Shown here in pieces: positions 53,626-62,000 of a stretch of DNA of 64,000 bases; the first letter of the stretch is position 1, and the number at the start of each line of letters is the position of its first letter. Below the pieces are notes generated by a model. That model was not told the DNA's origin and made no database searches. It saw only the letters and a program-made list of their open reading frames with translations. This DNA comes from Thermincola carboxydiphila. GTDB taxonomy: Bacteria; Bacillota; Thermincolia; Thermincolales; UBA2595. The position numbers and the translations under genes are program-made. The DNA lies in NCBI GenBank assembly GCA_016841725.1, contig JAENYP010000002.1, forward strand, positions 198,706-262,705, in the 5' to 3' direction.

Positions 53626-54369
53626 TTATTTGGCAAAAACATGGTCACCAATCTGTGTAATTATCGCTCTCGACCATATCCACCTGCTGGTAGAGGTTAC
53701 CGGATTCCAATAATAGATGGCTCCACCCGTGGGGTCATATCCGCTTAAAGCCAGTTCTGCTGCCTTAACAGACTTTTGATCCGGGTCCAGCCATATCTGG
53801 CCGTCGTCAACTGCATCAAAGGCTCCGGGCTGAAAAATAACCCCATCTATTGTATCAGGGAAACTCCCGGAACGAGTCCTGTTTACGATAACAGCGCCAA
53901 CGGCAGCCTGTCCCTGGAGGCTTTCTCCCCTGGCCTCACCGTATATGGCTCTGGCCAGCATAATTACTTCCTTCCGGGAAACTCCCCGGGAAACAGACTT
54001 TTCAGCCTTACGGTCATCATCCGTACGTACAGCAACACGCACAGAATTACGGTCACCCGATTCTTCTTGATAAATAGCATCACGGGTTTCCCTGTCCACA
54101 ATACCCGTTGCCCTGATTTCGTTTTCTTTCTGAAAATCGGCAACGGCCTGATAGGTTCTTAAGCCGAATATTCCATCTGCAGGTTCAAGGTCATAACCTT
54201 TTTTACCGAGCTCCTCCTGAGTCTGCCGGACATCCCAACCCGCCTGACCCAAGGCGAGGTCTCTGGTAACCTTTGCATTATCTGCTCCCGGTATATGAAA
54301 AACCGCTAACATCAGCATTACAAAAATTCCGGTAACATAACAAAAAATCATTTGTTTTACTTTATCCAT
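53626..54369 (-). CDS. sleB: Spore cortex-lytic enzyme SleB
   Basis: SleB is a lytic transglycosylase that degrades muramic-lactam-containing cortex during germination. The 247-residue protein has an N-terminal signal/anchor segment (about 6-27). A peptidoglycan-binding domain covers about 45-105 (VRQTQEELGKKGYDLEPADG, FGLRTYQAVADFQKENEI). The hydrolase domain runs from about 135 to the end, with catalytic Glu in AIYGEARGE plus GAVIVNRTRSGSFP and GGAIYYWNP. The ATG at 54369 with GGAGGG 6 nt upstream is better than the upstream GTG. A ypeB partner gene, common after sleB, is absent here. Confidence 0.93.
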   Translation of the reverse strand: MDKVKQMIFCYVTGIFVMLMLAVFHIPGADNAKVTRDLALGQAGWDVRQTQEELGKKGYDLEPADGIFGLRTYQAVADFQKENEIRATGIVDRETRDAIYQEESGDRNSVRVAVRTDDDRKAEKSVSRGVSRKEVIMLARAIYGEARGESLQGQAAVGAVIVNRTRSGSFPDTIDGVIFQPGAFDAVDDGQIWLDPDQKSVKAAELALSGYDPTGGAIYYWNPVTSTSRWIWSRAIITQIGDHVFAK

Positions 54370-54477
54370 CAATATCCCTCCTGTCAAACTGTTTTATCTG
54401 TAATTACATTTTTTCTCAGTTTGTCCGGCAGGAAGTTACTAATGGATTATACTAAAAAAAAGAGGGTCAGGCAACCA

Positions 54478-55323
54478 CTAATTATTACCTTCAGATAGTG
54501 CCTTCAAAGTATCAAGATTCCTCTTCCAGTCGTCATCACCGGCTGCAGGCGTTTCCAGGATAAAGGGCTTGTCCTTCAGCAGAGGATGGCCCAGGATGGC
54601 TCGAAAGCCATTTTCCCCGATATACCCTGCCCCGATATCAGCATGCCTGTCCCTGGTCGAACCCAGGGGAAACATGGCATCATTGGCATGAATAAGCCTG
54701 AGTTTATCAATCCCAATAATGCTGTCGAATTGACTTAACGTTTCATGGACCTTTTCACCTGTTGAAAGATCATACCCGGCCGCGAAACCATGGCAGGTAT
54801 CAAAACAAATGCCTGTATTGTCAATCTCAAGCATTTCCAAAACGGCTGCCAGGTGCTCAAAAAGATAGCCTACCTCTGTACCCGCCCCTGAGGTGTTTTC
54901 AAGCAATAAAACGGTTTTGCCCCTATATTGCTGCAATGCAGTGGTCAGAGCAGCCGCTACCTGTCTGAGTCCCTCATCAATTCCCTTACCCTTATGGCTT
55001 CCCATGTGAAGTACGAGATAAGCAGCCCCAAGAGCATCTGCCCTCTCCATATCCTCCCTGACCATCTGGGCCGCATACCTGTGCATATCAGGGTCAGAAG
55101 TGGCCAAATTGAGCACATAGGGAATATGAACAGCTACAGGGTTAATATCATTTGCAGAACACAGTTCCCTGAAAGTGATGACCTCGTCTTCTTTTAGGTC
55201 CCGTGCTTTACCTCCTCTGGGGCTGCGGGAAAACATCTGGCAGGCATTGCACCCAAGCTCCACAAGATGCTGAACAGCTTTTCCAAAACCGCCGCTGATT
55301 GAGGTATGGATACCTACTCTCAT
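54478..55323 (-). CDS. nfo: Endonuclease IV (AP endonuclease)
   Basis: Nfo cleaves the backbone at abasic sites in base-excision repair and in spores repairs damage on germination. The 281-residue TIM-barrel protein has the zinc-site motifs VGIHTSISGG, VAVHIPYVLNLA, LHMGSHKG, LLLENTSGAG, GICFDTCHGFAAGYD, LIHANDAMFPLGS and RHADIGAGYIG. The ATG at 55323 with GGAGG 8 nt upstream is the start; the five extra upstream codons are unsupported. A run of eight T follows its stop on the minus strand but with only a weak hairpin. Confidence 0.96.
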   Translation of the reverse strand: MRVGIHTSISGGFGKAVQHLVELGCNACQMFSRSPRGGKARDLKEDEVITFRELCSANDINPVAVHIPYVLNLATSDPDMHRYAAQMVREDMERADALGAAYLVLHMGSHKGKGIDEGLRQVAAALTTALQQYRGKTVLLLENTSGAGTEVGYLFEHLAAVLEMLEIDNTGICFDTCHGFAAGYDLSTGEKVHETLSQFDSIIGIDKLRLIHANDAMFPLGSTRDRHADIGAGYIGENGFRAILGHPLLKDKPFILETPAAGDDDWKRNLDTLKALSEGNN

Positions 55324-55376
55324 AAACCAATCCTCCAACCACTAAATTAACCTGAATTAACCTGAATTAATAAAAA

Positions 55377-55405
55377 GTAAAAACCGATTGTTAATCGGTT
55401 TTTAC
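55377..55405 (-). terminator. Terminator after pnp
   Basis: A perfect 13-bp palindromic stem (GTAAAAACCGATT with AATCGGTTTTTAC, 3-nt loop) lies directly after the pnp stop codon. TTTTTA follows on the minus strand. Confidence 0.8.
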
Positions 55406-55407
55406 GC

Positions 55408-57552
55408 TTACTTCTCTGCTGTTTGGGCCCGTAAGGCTTCTTTTCTGGAAAGGTTCACCCTGCCGTGCTCATCAATTTTGATAACCTTGACCATGATCTC
55501 GTCTCCGACAGAGACAACATCCTCAACCTTACCGACTCTCTGTTCAGCAAGCTGTGAAATGTGCACAAGCCCTTCCTTACCGGGCAGCACCTCCACAAAT
55601 GCGCCAAAATCAGTGATTTTGACAACTTTCCCCAGATAAATCTTGCCTATTTCAACATCAGCAGTAAGGCTCTCAATAATTTCAAGGGCTTTTTTGCCTG
55701 CTTCACCGTCAACAGCTGCAATAAACACCCTGCCGTCATCTTCAATATCAATCTTGACTCCTGTTTCATCAATAATTTTCTTAATAGTCTTGCCGCCCGG
55801 CCCGATAACATTTCTTATCTTGTCAGGATCAATAGTAGTGGTAATAATCCTGGGCGCATATGGTGAAAGGTCGGGCCTCGGCTCAGAAATTACGTCCAGC
55901 ATTTTCTGCAGGATGTACATTCTGCCTTTTCTGGCCTGTTCCAGGGCCTCTTTCAGGATGTCCCTGTTAATCCCTGCTATTTTAATATCCATCTGAATTG
56001 CGGTTATCCCCTTTTCAGTCCCCGCAACCTTGAAGTCCATATCACCGAGGTGGTCTTCCATTCCCTGGATATCTGTAAGTACGGCAAACTTGTCTTCTTC
56101 TTTGATAAGGCCCATGGCTACACCGGATACAGGCGATTTAATTGGAACACCGGCATCCATCAGGCTCAAAGTAGAACCACAGACACTGCCCATAGATGTA
56201 GACCCGTTTGATTCCAAGGCCTCAGATACAATCCTTATTGTATAAGGAAAATCTTCCTCTGGTGGAATCATCGGTTCCAGGGCGCGTTCTGCCAAAGCGC
56301 CATGTCCAATTTCCCTGCGGCCCGGCCCCCGCATAAATCTTGCTTCACCAACACTGTAAGGCGGAAAATTGTAGTGGTGCATGTAACGTTTGGAGTCCTC
56401 CACTCCAAGGCCGTCGAGAATCTGCTCATCACCTACTGCACCAAGGGTAATAACGCTGAGTATCTGGGTCTGTCCCCGGGTAAACAGTCCGGTACCGTGA
56501 GTTCTCGGAAGCACAGATACCTCACAGGTTATCTGCCTGACTTCATCCAGAGCGCGACCGTCAATACGAATCCGGTCCTCGAGGATGGACCTGCGCATAG
56601 CTTCTTTTTCCAGCTTGTCCATAGCATTGCCGACGCTTTTTGCCCGGTCTTCTTCAGGGTACTTTTCAGCAAAATACTGTTTGACTTCCTCTTTAAGCCC
56701 CTTCAGGAATTTTTCCCGGGCCTGTTTGGCCAATTTTTTCTCGATACACTCCCTGACTGCCGCTTCCACCTTTGGCAGGGCATAAGCCCTTACCTCTGTC
56801 TCAATCTCCTCAGGGACAGCAAATACAGTGTAATCATAATCAGGCTTGGCATAACCTTCCCTGAGAGCGATTTCCCTGAATTCACTAATAAATTCCACGA
56901 TCTTCTTGATTTCCTCATGTCCATACATGATAGCATCAAGCATTACATCTTCGGGAACCTCTTTAGCTCCTGCTTCTACCATAGTGACAGCATCTCTGGT
57001 CCCGGCAACAGTAATGTGCATGTCACTGACCTCAGATTGGGCCAGGGTGGGATTGATTATAAATTTACCATCAATCCGACCTACCACAACAGCCGCAATG
57101 GGTCCCTGAAAAGGTATATCAGACAGGGTAAGCGCTGCAGAAGCTCCTGTAAGAGCTGTTACATCCTGGGGGTTATCCTGATCAACAGAAAGAATGGTTG
57201 CCACAACATGGACATCATTCCGGTAACCCTTAGGAAATAGAGGCCGAATAGGCCTGTCTATCAGTCTGTCAGCAAGAATTGCCCTCTCACTGGGCCGGCC
57301 TTCCCTTTTTATGAATCCCCCGGGAATCCGTCCCACAGCATACAGCCTTTCCTCATAATCAACTGTCAGTGGAAAAAAGTCGGTCCCCTCCCTGGGTTCT
57401 TCTGAACGAGTTGCAGTCACCAGGACCACAGTGTCTCCATAACGCACCAGGGCAGCGCCACTTGCCTGTTTCGCAAGTCTTCCGGTTTCGATGGACATTT
57501 CCCTGCCTCCAACCGGCAGGCTTCGTATAATACCGCTAGATTGCTGAGTCAT
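55408..57552 (-). CDS. pnp: Polyribonucleotide nucleotidyltransferase (PNPase)
   Basis: PNPase is a trimeric phosphorolytic 3'-5' exoribonuclease for mRNA decay. The 714-residue protein has two RNase PH domains ([20 protein letters not shown] in the first; [19 protein letters not shown] and [18 protein letters not shown] in the second). A helical linker, a KH domain ([20 protein letters not shown]) at about 560-615 and an S1 domain ([20 protein letters not shown]) at about 625-695 follow. ATG start. The rpsO-pnp order is conserved. A candidate promoter lies in the gap after the rpsO terminator, so pnp can be transcribed separately. Confidence 0.97.
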   Translation of the reverse strand: MTQQSSGIIRSLPVGGREMSIETGRLAKQASGAALVRYGDTVVLVTATRSEEPREGTDFFPLTVDYEERLYAVGRIPGGFIKREGRPSERAILADRLIDRPIRPLFPKGYRNDVHVVATILSVDQDNPQDVTALTGASAALTLSDIPFQGPIAAVVVGRIDGKFIINPTLAQSEVSDMHITVAGTRDAVTMVEAGAKEVPEDVMLDAIMYGHEEIKKIVEFISEFREIALREGYAKPDYDYTVFAVPEEIETEVRAYALPKVEAAVRECIEKKLAKQAREKFLKGLKEEVKQYFAEKYPEEDRAKSVGNAMDKLEKEAMRRSILEDRIRIDGRALDEVRQITCEVSVLPRTHGTGLFTRGQTQILSVITLGAVGDEQILDGLGVEDSKRYMHHYNFPPYSVGEARFMRGPGRREIGHGALAERALEPMIPPEEDFPYTIRIVSEALESNGSTSMGSVCGSTLSLMDAGVPIKSPVSGVAMGLIKEEDKFAVLTDIQGMEDHLGDMDFKVAGTEKGITAIQMDIKIAGINRDILKEALEQARKGRMYILQKMLDVISEPRPDLSPYAPRIITTTIDPDKIRNVIGPGGKTIKKIIDETGVKIDIEDDGRVFIAAVDGEAGKKALEIIESLTADVEIGKIYLGKVVKITDFGAFVEVLPGKEGLVHISQLAEQRVGKVEDVVSVGDEIMVKVIKIDEHGRVNLSRKEALRAQTAEK

Positions 57553-57613
57553 AAAGGGATACTTCCCCTCCTTTTGTCTTTTTTCAGACCTAAATAATTT
57601 AATTTAGATATTT

Positions 57614-57642
57614 ATCATATTATTTCCTTCTATTGATGGCAA
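57614..57642 (-). promoter_or_regulatory. Candidate promoter of pnp
   Basis: On the minus strand, TTGCCA (57637-57642) and TATGAT (57614-57619) are 17 nt apart, between the rpsO terminator and pnp. Each hexamer matches the sigma-A consensus at four of six bases or better. Confidence 0.5.
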
Positions 57643-57690
57643 AAATACACAAAGCAAGAAAATTGACTCCGTCAACCCTATCGCGGAAAA

Positions 57691-57713
57691 AAAAGCGGGT
57701 AAATCCCGCTTTT
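57691..57713 (-). terminator. Terminator after rpsO
   Basis: A 9-bp stem (AAAAGCGGG with CCCGCTTTT, 5-nt loop) begins at the base next to the rpsO stop codon. A T run follows on the minus strand. Confidence 0.85.
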
Positions 57714-57983
57714 TTAACGCCTTAATCCAAGCTTCTCGATAATTTCACGATAACGGTCAAAGTTGTTATTCTTCAGATAATTAAGCATCGCCCTTCTCTG
57801 ACCAACCATTTTAAGAAGACCACGCCGGGAGTGATGGTCTTTTTTATGGGTTTTAAGATGCCCTGTCAGATAATTGATGCGTTCAGTAAGAATGGCAATC
57901 TGAACTTCGGGAGAGCCAGTATCTGACTCGTGAAGCTTATATTTTTCAATTATCTGCTTCTTTTGATCTGTAGCTAGTACCAC
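57714..57983 (-). CDS. rpsO: 30S ribosomal protein S15
   Basis: S15 is a primary 16S rRNA binding protein that nucleates the 30S platform. The GTG at 57983, with AGGAGG 7 nt upstream, gives 89 residues, the normal size; a 12-codon longer reading frame exists but includes the ribosome-binding site. The conserved [38 protein letters not shown] and RRAMLNYLK motifs are present. It is preceded by a roughly 115-nt leader and followed at once by a terminator, so it is largely monocistronic. Confidence 0.97.
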   Translation of the reverse strand: MVLATDQKKQIIEKYKLHESDTGSPEVQIAILTERINYLTGHLKTHKKDHHSRRGLLKMVGQRRAMLNYLKNNNFDRYREIIEKLGLRR

Positions 57984-58099
57984 GATGTCACCTCCTTTTA
58001 TTATATCCCCATTAGCCAAGACAATCGTCGGAGAATCGAATTTCCTAGCTGATGGTTCTCTATAGCAAAACGGTCTGCTAAACCGCCTTACCTTGCTGA
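57984..58099 (-). ncRNA. rpsO leader with hairpin potential (possible S15 autoregulatory RNA)
   Basis: Between the upstream small gene and rpsO, the minus-strand transcript can pair GAGAA (58056-58060) with TTCTC (58031-58035). It can also form a GCGGT/ACCGT hairpin with a 7-nt loop. S15 genes in many bacteria carry leader structures bound by S15. The match to a known leader class is not established here. Confidence 0.3.
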
Positions 58100-58321
58100 C
58101 TATTTTCCAATAACAGTAATAACCAACCGTCCCTGGGGGATGTCCTTAGCCACTATATCGAACACGCGCCCTGACTCGGCAAAAAACCCACGAAACCTTG
58201 TGGCTGTAGGTATCTTCCCGGGAATCTCCCTGGCCGCATTAACAATGTCAGCCGCGGTAATTTTCTCCTGGCGTAAATCCCTTAGCCGCTTACGGGCGTG
58301 CTCTGTAATCAAAATCCGCAT
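58100..58321 (-). CDS. Small DUF4258-like protein, possible RelE-fold toxin-like partner
   Basis: This 73-residue basic protein of unknown function has the sequence pattern [20 protein letters not shown], then [29 protein letters not shown], and LVITVIGK. The order is helix with His-Arg-Lys, then two beta strands, then a hydrophobic terminal strand. This resembles DUF4258-type small proteins and the RelE/BrnT-like ribonuclease fold, but catalytic residues cannot be confirmed. ATG with AGGAAAGG upstream. It follows a small acidic protein gene by 12 nt, and the two have their own promoter. Confidence 0.65.
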   Translation of the reverse strand: MRILITEHARKRLRDLRQEKITAADIVNAAREIPGKIPTATRFRGFFAESGRVFDIVAKDIPQGRLVITVIGK

Positions 58322-58333
58322 ATCGGACCTTTC

Positions 58334-58558
58334 CTAATAAATATGTTTTTCGCCGCCAAGCTCTTCCCTTTCGGTAAGAATTGAATATAAGGCATCCTGA
58401 AATGCGGTTAAAAGTGCATTATCAATTTCATCCTTCAGGTAAATGTTTTCCAGTTCCTTCCTTAAATCATTGAATTCTTTGCTGAGACATACTTCTGCAA
58501 CCTGATCAACTACTTTTTTCATTTCCTCTTCCCTGGAATCGGAAACAGCAATTACCAT
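58334..58558 (-). CDS. Small acidic helical protein, unknown function
   Basis: This 74-residue, Glu/Asp/Lys-rich protein is predicted to be almost fully helical (EEEMKKVVDQVAEVCLSKEF, NDLRKELENIYLKDEIDNAL, AFQDALYSILTEREEL). It has no recognised domain. ATG with GGAGG 8 nt upstream and a sigma-A-type promoter in front. It is the first gene of a two-gene unit with the small basic protein downstream. Size, charge complementarity and spacing resemble antitoxin-toxin pairs, but nothing proves this. Confidence 0.65.
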   Translation of the reverse strand: MVIAVSDSREEEMKKVVDQVAEVCLSKEFNDLRKELENIYLKDEIDNALLTAFQDALYSILTEREELGGEKHIY

Positions 58559-58600
58559 CTCAAATGCCTCCCCCCGGTTTAAGGGCGGTTACCGATAATA

Positions 58601-58629
58601 ATTTTAACACATATTGCTACACATGTAAA
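58601..58629 (-). promoter_or_regulatory. Sigma-A type promoter of the small gene pair
   Basis: On the minus strand, TTTACA (58624-58629) and TAAAAT (58601-58606) have 17-nt spacing and lie 43 nt upstream of the first start codon. This shows that the pair, and possibly rpsO, is transcribed independently of ribF. Confidence 0.65.
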
Positions 58630-58690
58630 TTATCTTCTAAATGTTAATCATCTTATAAGTAGTATATTTTAAAATAGCGTTGTTTATGCC

Positions 58691-59623
58691 TTAGTAAGCT
58701 TGTAATAAGAGCTTAGCCTTTTTAACGTCACTATTAATCTGAGTTACCAGTTCCTGGACCGAAGAAAACCCCTTTTCACCGCGCAATCTGCCAATAAACT
58801 CTACCTTGATTTTGGTATTGTAGATATCATCTGAAAAATCAAAACAGTGAACTTCGAGGTTTTTAGGCTGGTTAAGATTAAAGGTCGGCTTTATTCCCAC
58901 ATTAGCCACACCATTGTAGGAATTCCCCTTAATATGTACTCTCACAGCATAAACCCCATTGGCTGGGACAAGGATGTTTTCCGGAAGATTGAGATTAGCT
59001 GTCGGAAAACCAATCTGCCTGCCCCTTCTGTCTCCGGTGACAACCCGCGAAACCACAAACGGATAATAACCTAAAAAACCGGCGGCCCCGGAAACATCCC
59101 CCTTCAGAAGCAAGCTTCGAATCAGGGTACTGCTCACTTCGGTATCATGGCGCTTCACCGGTGGTATTGTAATTACTTCAAAGCCCAATTTACCGCCAAA
59201 CTCAGTGAGCATTTCCGGTGTCCCTGAACCCCTGTAGCCAAAACTATAATTATAGCCTACTACCACTGCACTTACCTGTAGCCGCTTCACCAGTATATCC
59301 CTGACAAACTCTTCAGGAGTCAGCCGGGAGATTTCTTGCGAAAACGGGCATATAATAAGGACCCCGATACCCAGTTCTGAAAAAATCTTAATTTTATCCT
59401 CTTTTGTAAGCAGCATAGGCGGGCTGCAGTCCGGCTGAATTACTGTCATCGGATGTGGAGCAAATGTAAAGACACCCGATACCCCTTTTGCGCGGTCTGC
59501 TAAATCTATCGCCTTTTTTATAAGTTCCCGGTGGCCAAGGTGTACCCCGTCGAAATTCCCCAGGGCTATTACTGCATTATCATATTTACCCGAAATTTCA
59601 TCCAGTCCATGATGGATATCCAT
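58691..59623 (-). CDS. ribF: Bifunctional riboflavin kinase / FAD synthetase
   Basis: RibF makes FMN from riboflavin and FAD from FMN. The N-terminal FAD synthetase domain has GNFDGVHLGH at residues 22-31 and the later SSTLIRSLLLKGDV motif. The C-terminal flavokinase domain starts near residue 190 with GDRRGRQIGFPTANL, followed by NGVYAVRV and GIKPTF. At 310 residues it has normal length. ATG start. It lies 14 nt after truB in the infB-rbfA-nrnA-truB-ribF series. Confidence 0.96.
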   Translation of the reverse strand: MDIHHGLDEISGKYDNAVIALGNFDGVHLGHRELIKKAIDLADRAKGVSGVFTFAPHPMTVIQPDCSPPMLLTKEDKIKIFSELGIGVLIICPFSQEISRLTPEEFVRDILVKRLQVSAVVVGYNYSFGYRGSGTPEMLTEFGGKLGFEVITIPPVKRHDTEVSSTLIRSLLLKGDVSGAAGFLGYYPFVVSRVVTGDRRGRQIGFPTANLNLPENILVPANGVYAVRVHIKGNSYNGVANVGIKPTFNLNQPKNLEVHCFDFSDDIYNTKIKVEFIGRLRGEKGFSSVQELVTQINSDVKKAKLLLQAY

Positions 59624-59637
59624 TGATATCTCTCCCC

Positions 59638-60600
59638 CTAGCAGAATACTTTAACCGGTTGAAAGACCAGCCCGCTTCGACATTCAGGGGACTGGGCTTT
59701 TTCCTTCTGCCGGATAGAAACCCTGGCAATAGCCAGACACCCTGCCTCGGGGCTCATCAGCTTCACATACTCGTTTTCCCTAAGCGTCGCAGGCTGCCGC
59801 ATAACTCCGGGCTGATACACCTTATTACCATGTTGAATTGATTTTAATGTGTCCTCAAATACCCATACCTCTTCAAGAGGCAGGACTGTGTCAATTGGCA
59901 TAAGCTTACTGTGAAGCAGCCCCTGCTCATGCAAACCAACAATTTCCTCCAAAAGCAATGAATCCTCCAAATAAAATGGCCCGCTTCCTGTCCTTGCCAG
60001 GAAAGACATGTAGGCTCCAAACCCAAGTCTCTCGCCTAAATCATGACATATTGTCCGGACGTAAGTTCCCCGGGAGCAGGTTATGTCAAATAACAGTCTC
60101 GGGCTGGATGTGCCGAATCTCTGGTGCTTAATTATCTTTATATCAAGAATTTCTATCGGTCTGGGTCTGCGTTCGACCTCCAAACCTTCCCTGGCAAGTT
60201 CATAAAGCTTTCTTCCCTTGTATTTTACCGCCGAAACCATTGGCGGCAGCTGCTGTTGAACTCCCTTAAAGGCTAAAAGCGCTTTTTCCGCCTCCTGCCA
60301 TGAGATACCGGAGGCATCACTTATCTTTAACACCTGCCCGTAACCATCCTGGGTATCGGTACTGCAGCCTAAAGTAACTTCTGCCCGGTAGCGTTTGACA
60401 TTGTCCTCCAGGTATTCAATAATCCTGGTTGCCTTTCCAAGGCATACAGCCAGCACACCTGCCACTCCGGGATCGAGTGTCCCGGTGTGACCGGCCTTTT
60501 TTTCCTTCAAGGTCCGGCGCAAATAGTTTATAACATCATGAGATGTCATTCCCGGCGGTTTAAAAACATTGAGTATTCCGTTTATCCCACTGGACTGCAT
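59638..60600 (-). CDS. truB: tRNA pseudouridine(55) synthase
   Basis: TruB converts U55 of the tRNA T-loop to pseudouridine. The catalytic Asp43 is in GHTGTLDPGVAG. Other family motifs are NVFKPPGMTSHDV, QLPPMVSAVKYKGRKLYELAREG and CSRGTYVRTICHDLG. A C-terminal PUA-like part follows. The start is uncertain among GTG 60615, ATG 60606 and ATG 60600; a GGTGG tract lies 8 nt before the last, giving 320 residues. It lies within the translation gene cluster next to nrnA. Confidence 0.95.
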   Translation of the reverse strand: MQSSGINGILNVFKPPGMTSHDVINYLRRTLKEKKAGHTGTLDPGVAGVLAVCLGKATRIIEYLEDNVKRYRAEVTLGCSTDTQDGYGQVLKISDASGISWQEAEKALLAFKGVQQQLPPMVSAVKYKGRKLYELAREGLEVERRPRPIEILDIKIIKHQRFGTSSPRLLFDITCSRGTYVRTICHDLGERLGFGAYMSFLARTGSGPFYLEDSLLLEEIVGLHEQGLLHSKLMPIDTVLPLEEVWVFEDTLKSIQHGNKVYQPGVMRQPATLRENEYVKLMSPEAGCLAIARVSIRQKEKAQSPECRSGLVFQPVKVFC

Positions 60601-60629
60601 TATCATATCAACCACCAGTTAACTCGAAA

Positions 60630-61610
60630 TTAAATATTGACCCCTGTCTGCAGCGCCCTGGCACACGAATCTATTACCCTTATCTCCACATCTTCCAGGC
60701 TGCCCTCAACCAGACATCCTGCAGCCCGGGGATGCCCACCGCCTCCAAATGCAGCAGCCAGTGTGTTTACATCACTATGCTTATTGGAGCGCAATCCTAC
60801 TTTCACCTTCCCGGGAGCAATTTCCCTGAACAAAAGCCCGATGTCCACCCCATCCAGCATCCGTGGGTAATTAATTATGCCTTCCGCATGTTCATCTGCT
60901 GCTCCTAATTCATGCATTATCCCGAGGGGCAGGCTTATCCAGGCTATCCGTCCGCCGCCTGCCGTTTTCAGCCGGTCAAGGGCATATCCAAGCAGCTTTA
61001 AGTGCGCAAAATCTTTTTTTTCAAATAAATTCTGATTTATGCCGGCAATATCAAGACCTGTGCCAATCAATTCTGCCGCTGCTTTATGTGTTCTGTCCGT
61101 AGTATTGTCAAATCTGAAGGAACCTGTATCCATTACAATGGCAGTATAAAGATTAACTGCCATGTCATGGTCCAGCGGAACTCCCATATGTTTAATCAGT
61201 TCAAAAACAATTTCTCCGGCAGCAGCAGCCTTAGAGTCAACATAATTGTAGTGTCCGAACTCACGGTTGCTGACATGGTGGTCAATGTTAACCACCACAG
61301 ATATTCCGGAGATATACCGGCTTAGCTTATCCCCCAGACGGTTTAGATCTGTACAGTCCAAAATAACTGCCAAATCACATTTCTCCGGAAGGTTATCCGC
61401 TGTGCGGATATCACCGGGTTGGGGCAGGAAATCGTAGACAGCCGGAATCCGGTCAGGAGTCAGAATATAGCTCTTAACTCCTATTTTGGCCAGCAGAAAC
61501 CCCATAGCCAATACAGACCCGACACTGTCCCCGTCAGGCATTTCATGACCACATATAACAGCTCTTTTACCTTTTTTCAAACAGCGGGAAATTTCAGCCA
61601 GAGTGTTCAT
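60630..61610 (-). CDS. nrnA: DHH phosphoesterase, oligoribonuclease / pAp phosphatase NrnA
   Basis: NrnA degrades short oligoribonucleotides and, in relatives, dephosphorylates 3'-phosphoadenosine 5'-phosphate. The 326-residue protein has the metal motif GHEMPDGDSVGS (His22, Asp26, Asp28), DCTD, and the DHH motif at 110-112. The DHHA1 motif GGGGHPRAAGC lies near the C-terminus. ATG start, overlapping the rbfA stop by 4 nt. The rbfA-nrnA-truB order is conserved in Firmicutes. Confidence 0.95.
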   Translation of the reverse strand: MNTLAEISRCLKKGKRAVICGHEMPDGDSVGSVLAMGFLLAKIGVKSYILTPDRIPAVYDFLPQPGDIRTADNLPEKCDLAVILDCTDLNRLGDKLSRYISGISVVVNIDHHVSNREFGHYNYVDSKAAAAGEIVFELIKHMGVPLDHDMAVNLYTAIVMDTGSFRFDNTTDRTHKAAAELIGTGLDIAGINQNLFEKKDFAHLKLLGYALDRLKTAGGGRIAWISLPLGIMHELGAADEHAEGIINYPRMLDGVDIGLLFREIAPGKVKVGLRSNKHSDVNTLAAAFGGGGHPRAAGCLVEGSLEDVEIRVIDSCARALQTGVNI

Positions 61611-61963
61611 ATATCTTTCTCCGTATCCTTAACTTCTTCAAGTAATTTCATTATACGGGCCCCGTATTCGATAGAAGAATCAAACCTAAAGGTTACTTCC
61701 GGAGTATATCTCAGCCTTATTCTCTTTCCCAGTTCACTGCGCACAAAGCCTTTAGCTTTATCAAGCGCTTGCATTGACTGTACTTTTGTATCATCATCAC
61801 CATAAATGCTCACAAAAACCTTGGCATAACGGATATCAGGAGTTACTTCAGCTCCCGTAACAGTAACAAAACCTATTCGCGGGTCCTTTATTTCCTCTCT
61901 TAACATCTGGGTAATCTCTTTTTTTATTTCTTCAGCAACCCTGTTCGCTCTATGGGATGTCAT
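61607..61963 (-). CDS. rbfA: Ribosome-binding factor A
   Basis: RbfA binds pre-30S particles and assists 16S rRNA 5'-end maturation. The 118-residue KH-type protein has RANRVAEEIKKEITQMLREE, DPRIGFVTVTGAEVTPD and RYTPEVTFRFDSSIEYG, all family signatures. The ATG at 61963 follows a GGTGAG tract; a GTG start five codons earlier would have no separate site. The stop overlaps the nrnA start (ATGA-type), showing translational coupling, and infB lies 37 nt upstream. Confidence 0.96.
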   Translation of the reverse strand: MTSHRANRVAEEIKKEITQMLREEIKDPRIGFVTVTGAEVTPDIRYAKVFVSIYGDDDTKVQSMQALDKAKGFVRSELGKRIRLRYTPEVTFRFDSSIEYGARIMKLLEEVKDTEKDI

Positions 61964-62000
61964 CAGACTCACCCCCAACTGCCTTTTGTTTTCTCCGGTT

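Noticed and set aside
54440..54477. Terminator after nfo
   Set aside because: A run of eight T is present but the preceding hairpin has only about three pairs, too weak to call.
58020..58095. tRNA-like arms in the rpsO leader
   Set aside because: A 7-nt loop hairpin and a TTCGA segment suggested a tRNA, but the acceptor and T stems do not close and no CCA-type end is present.
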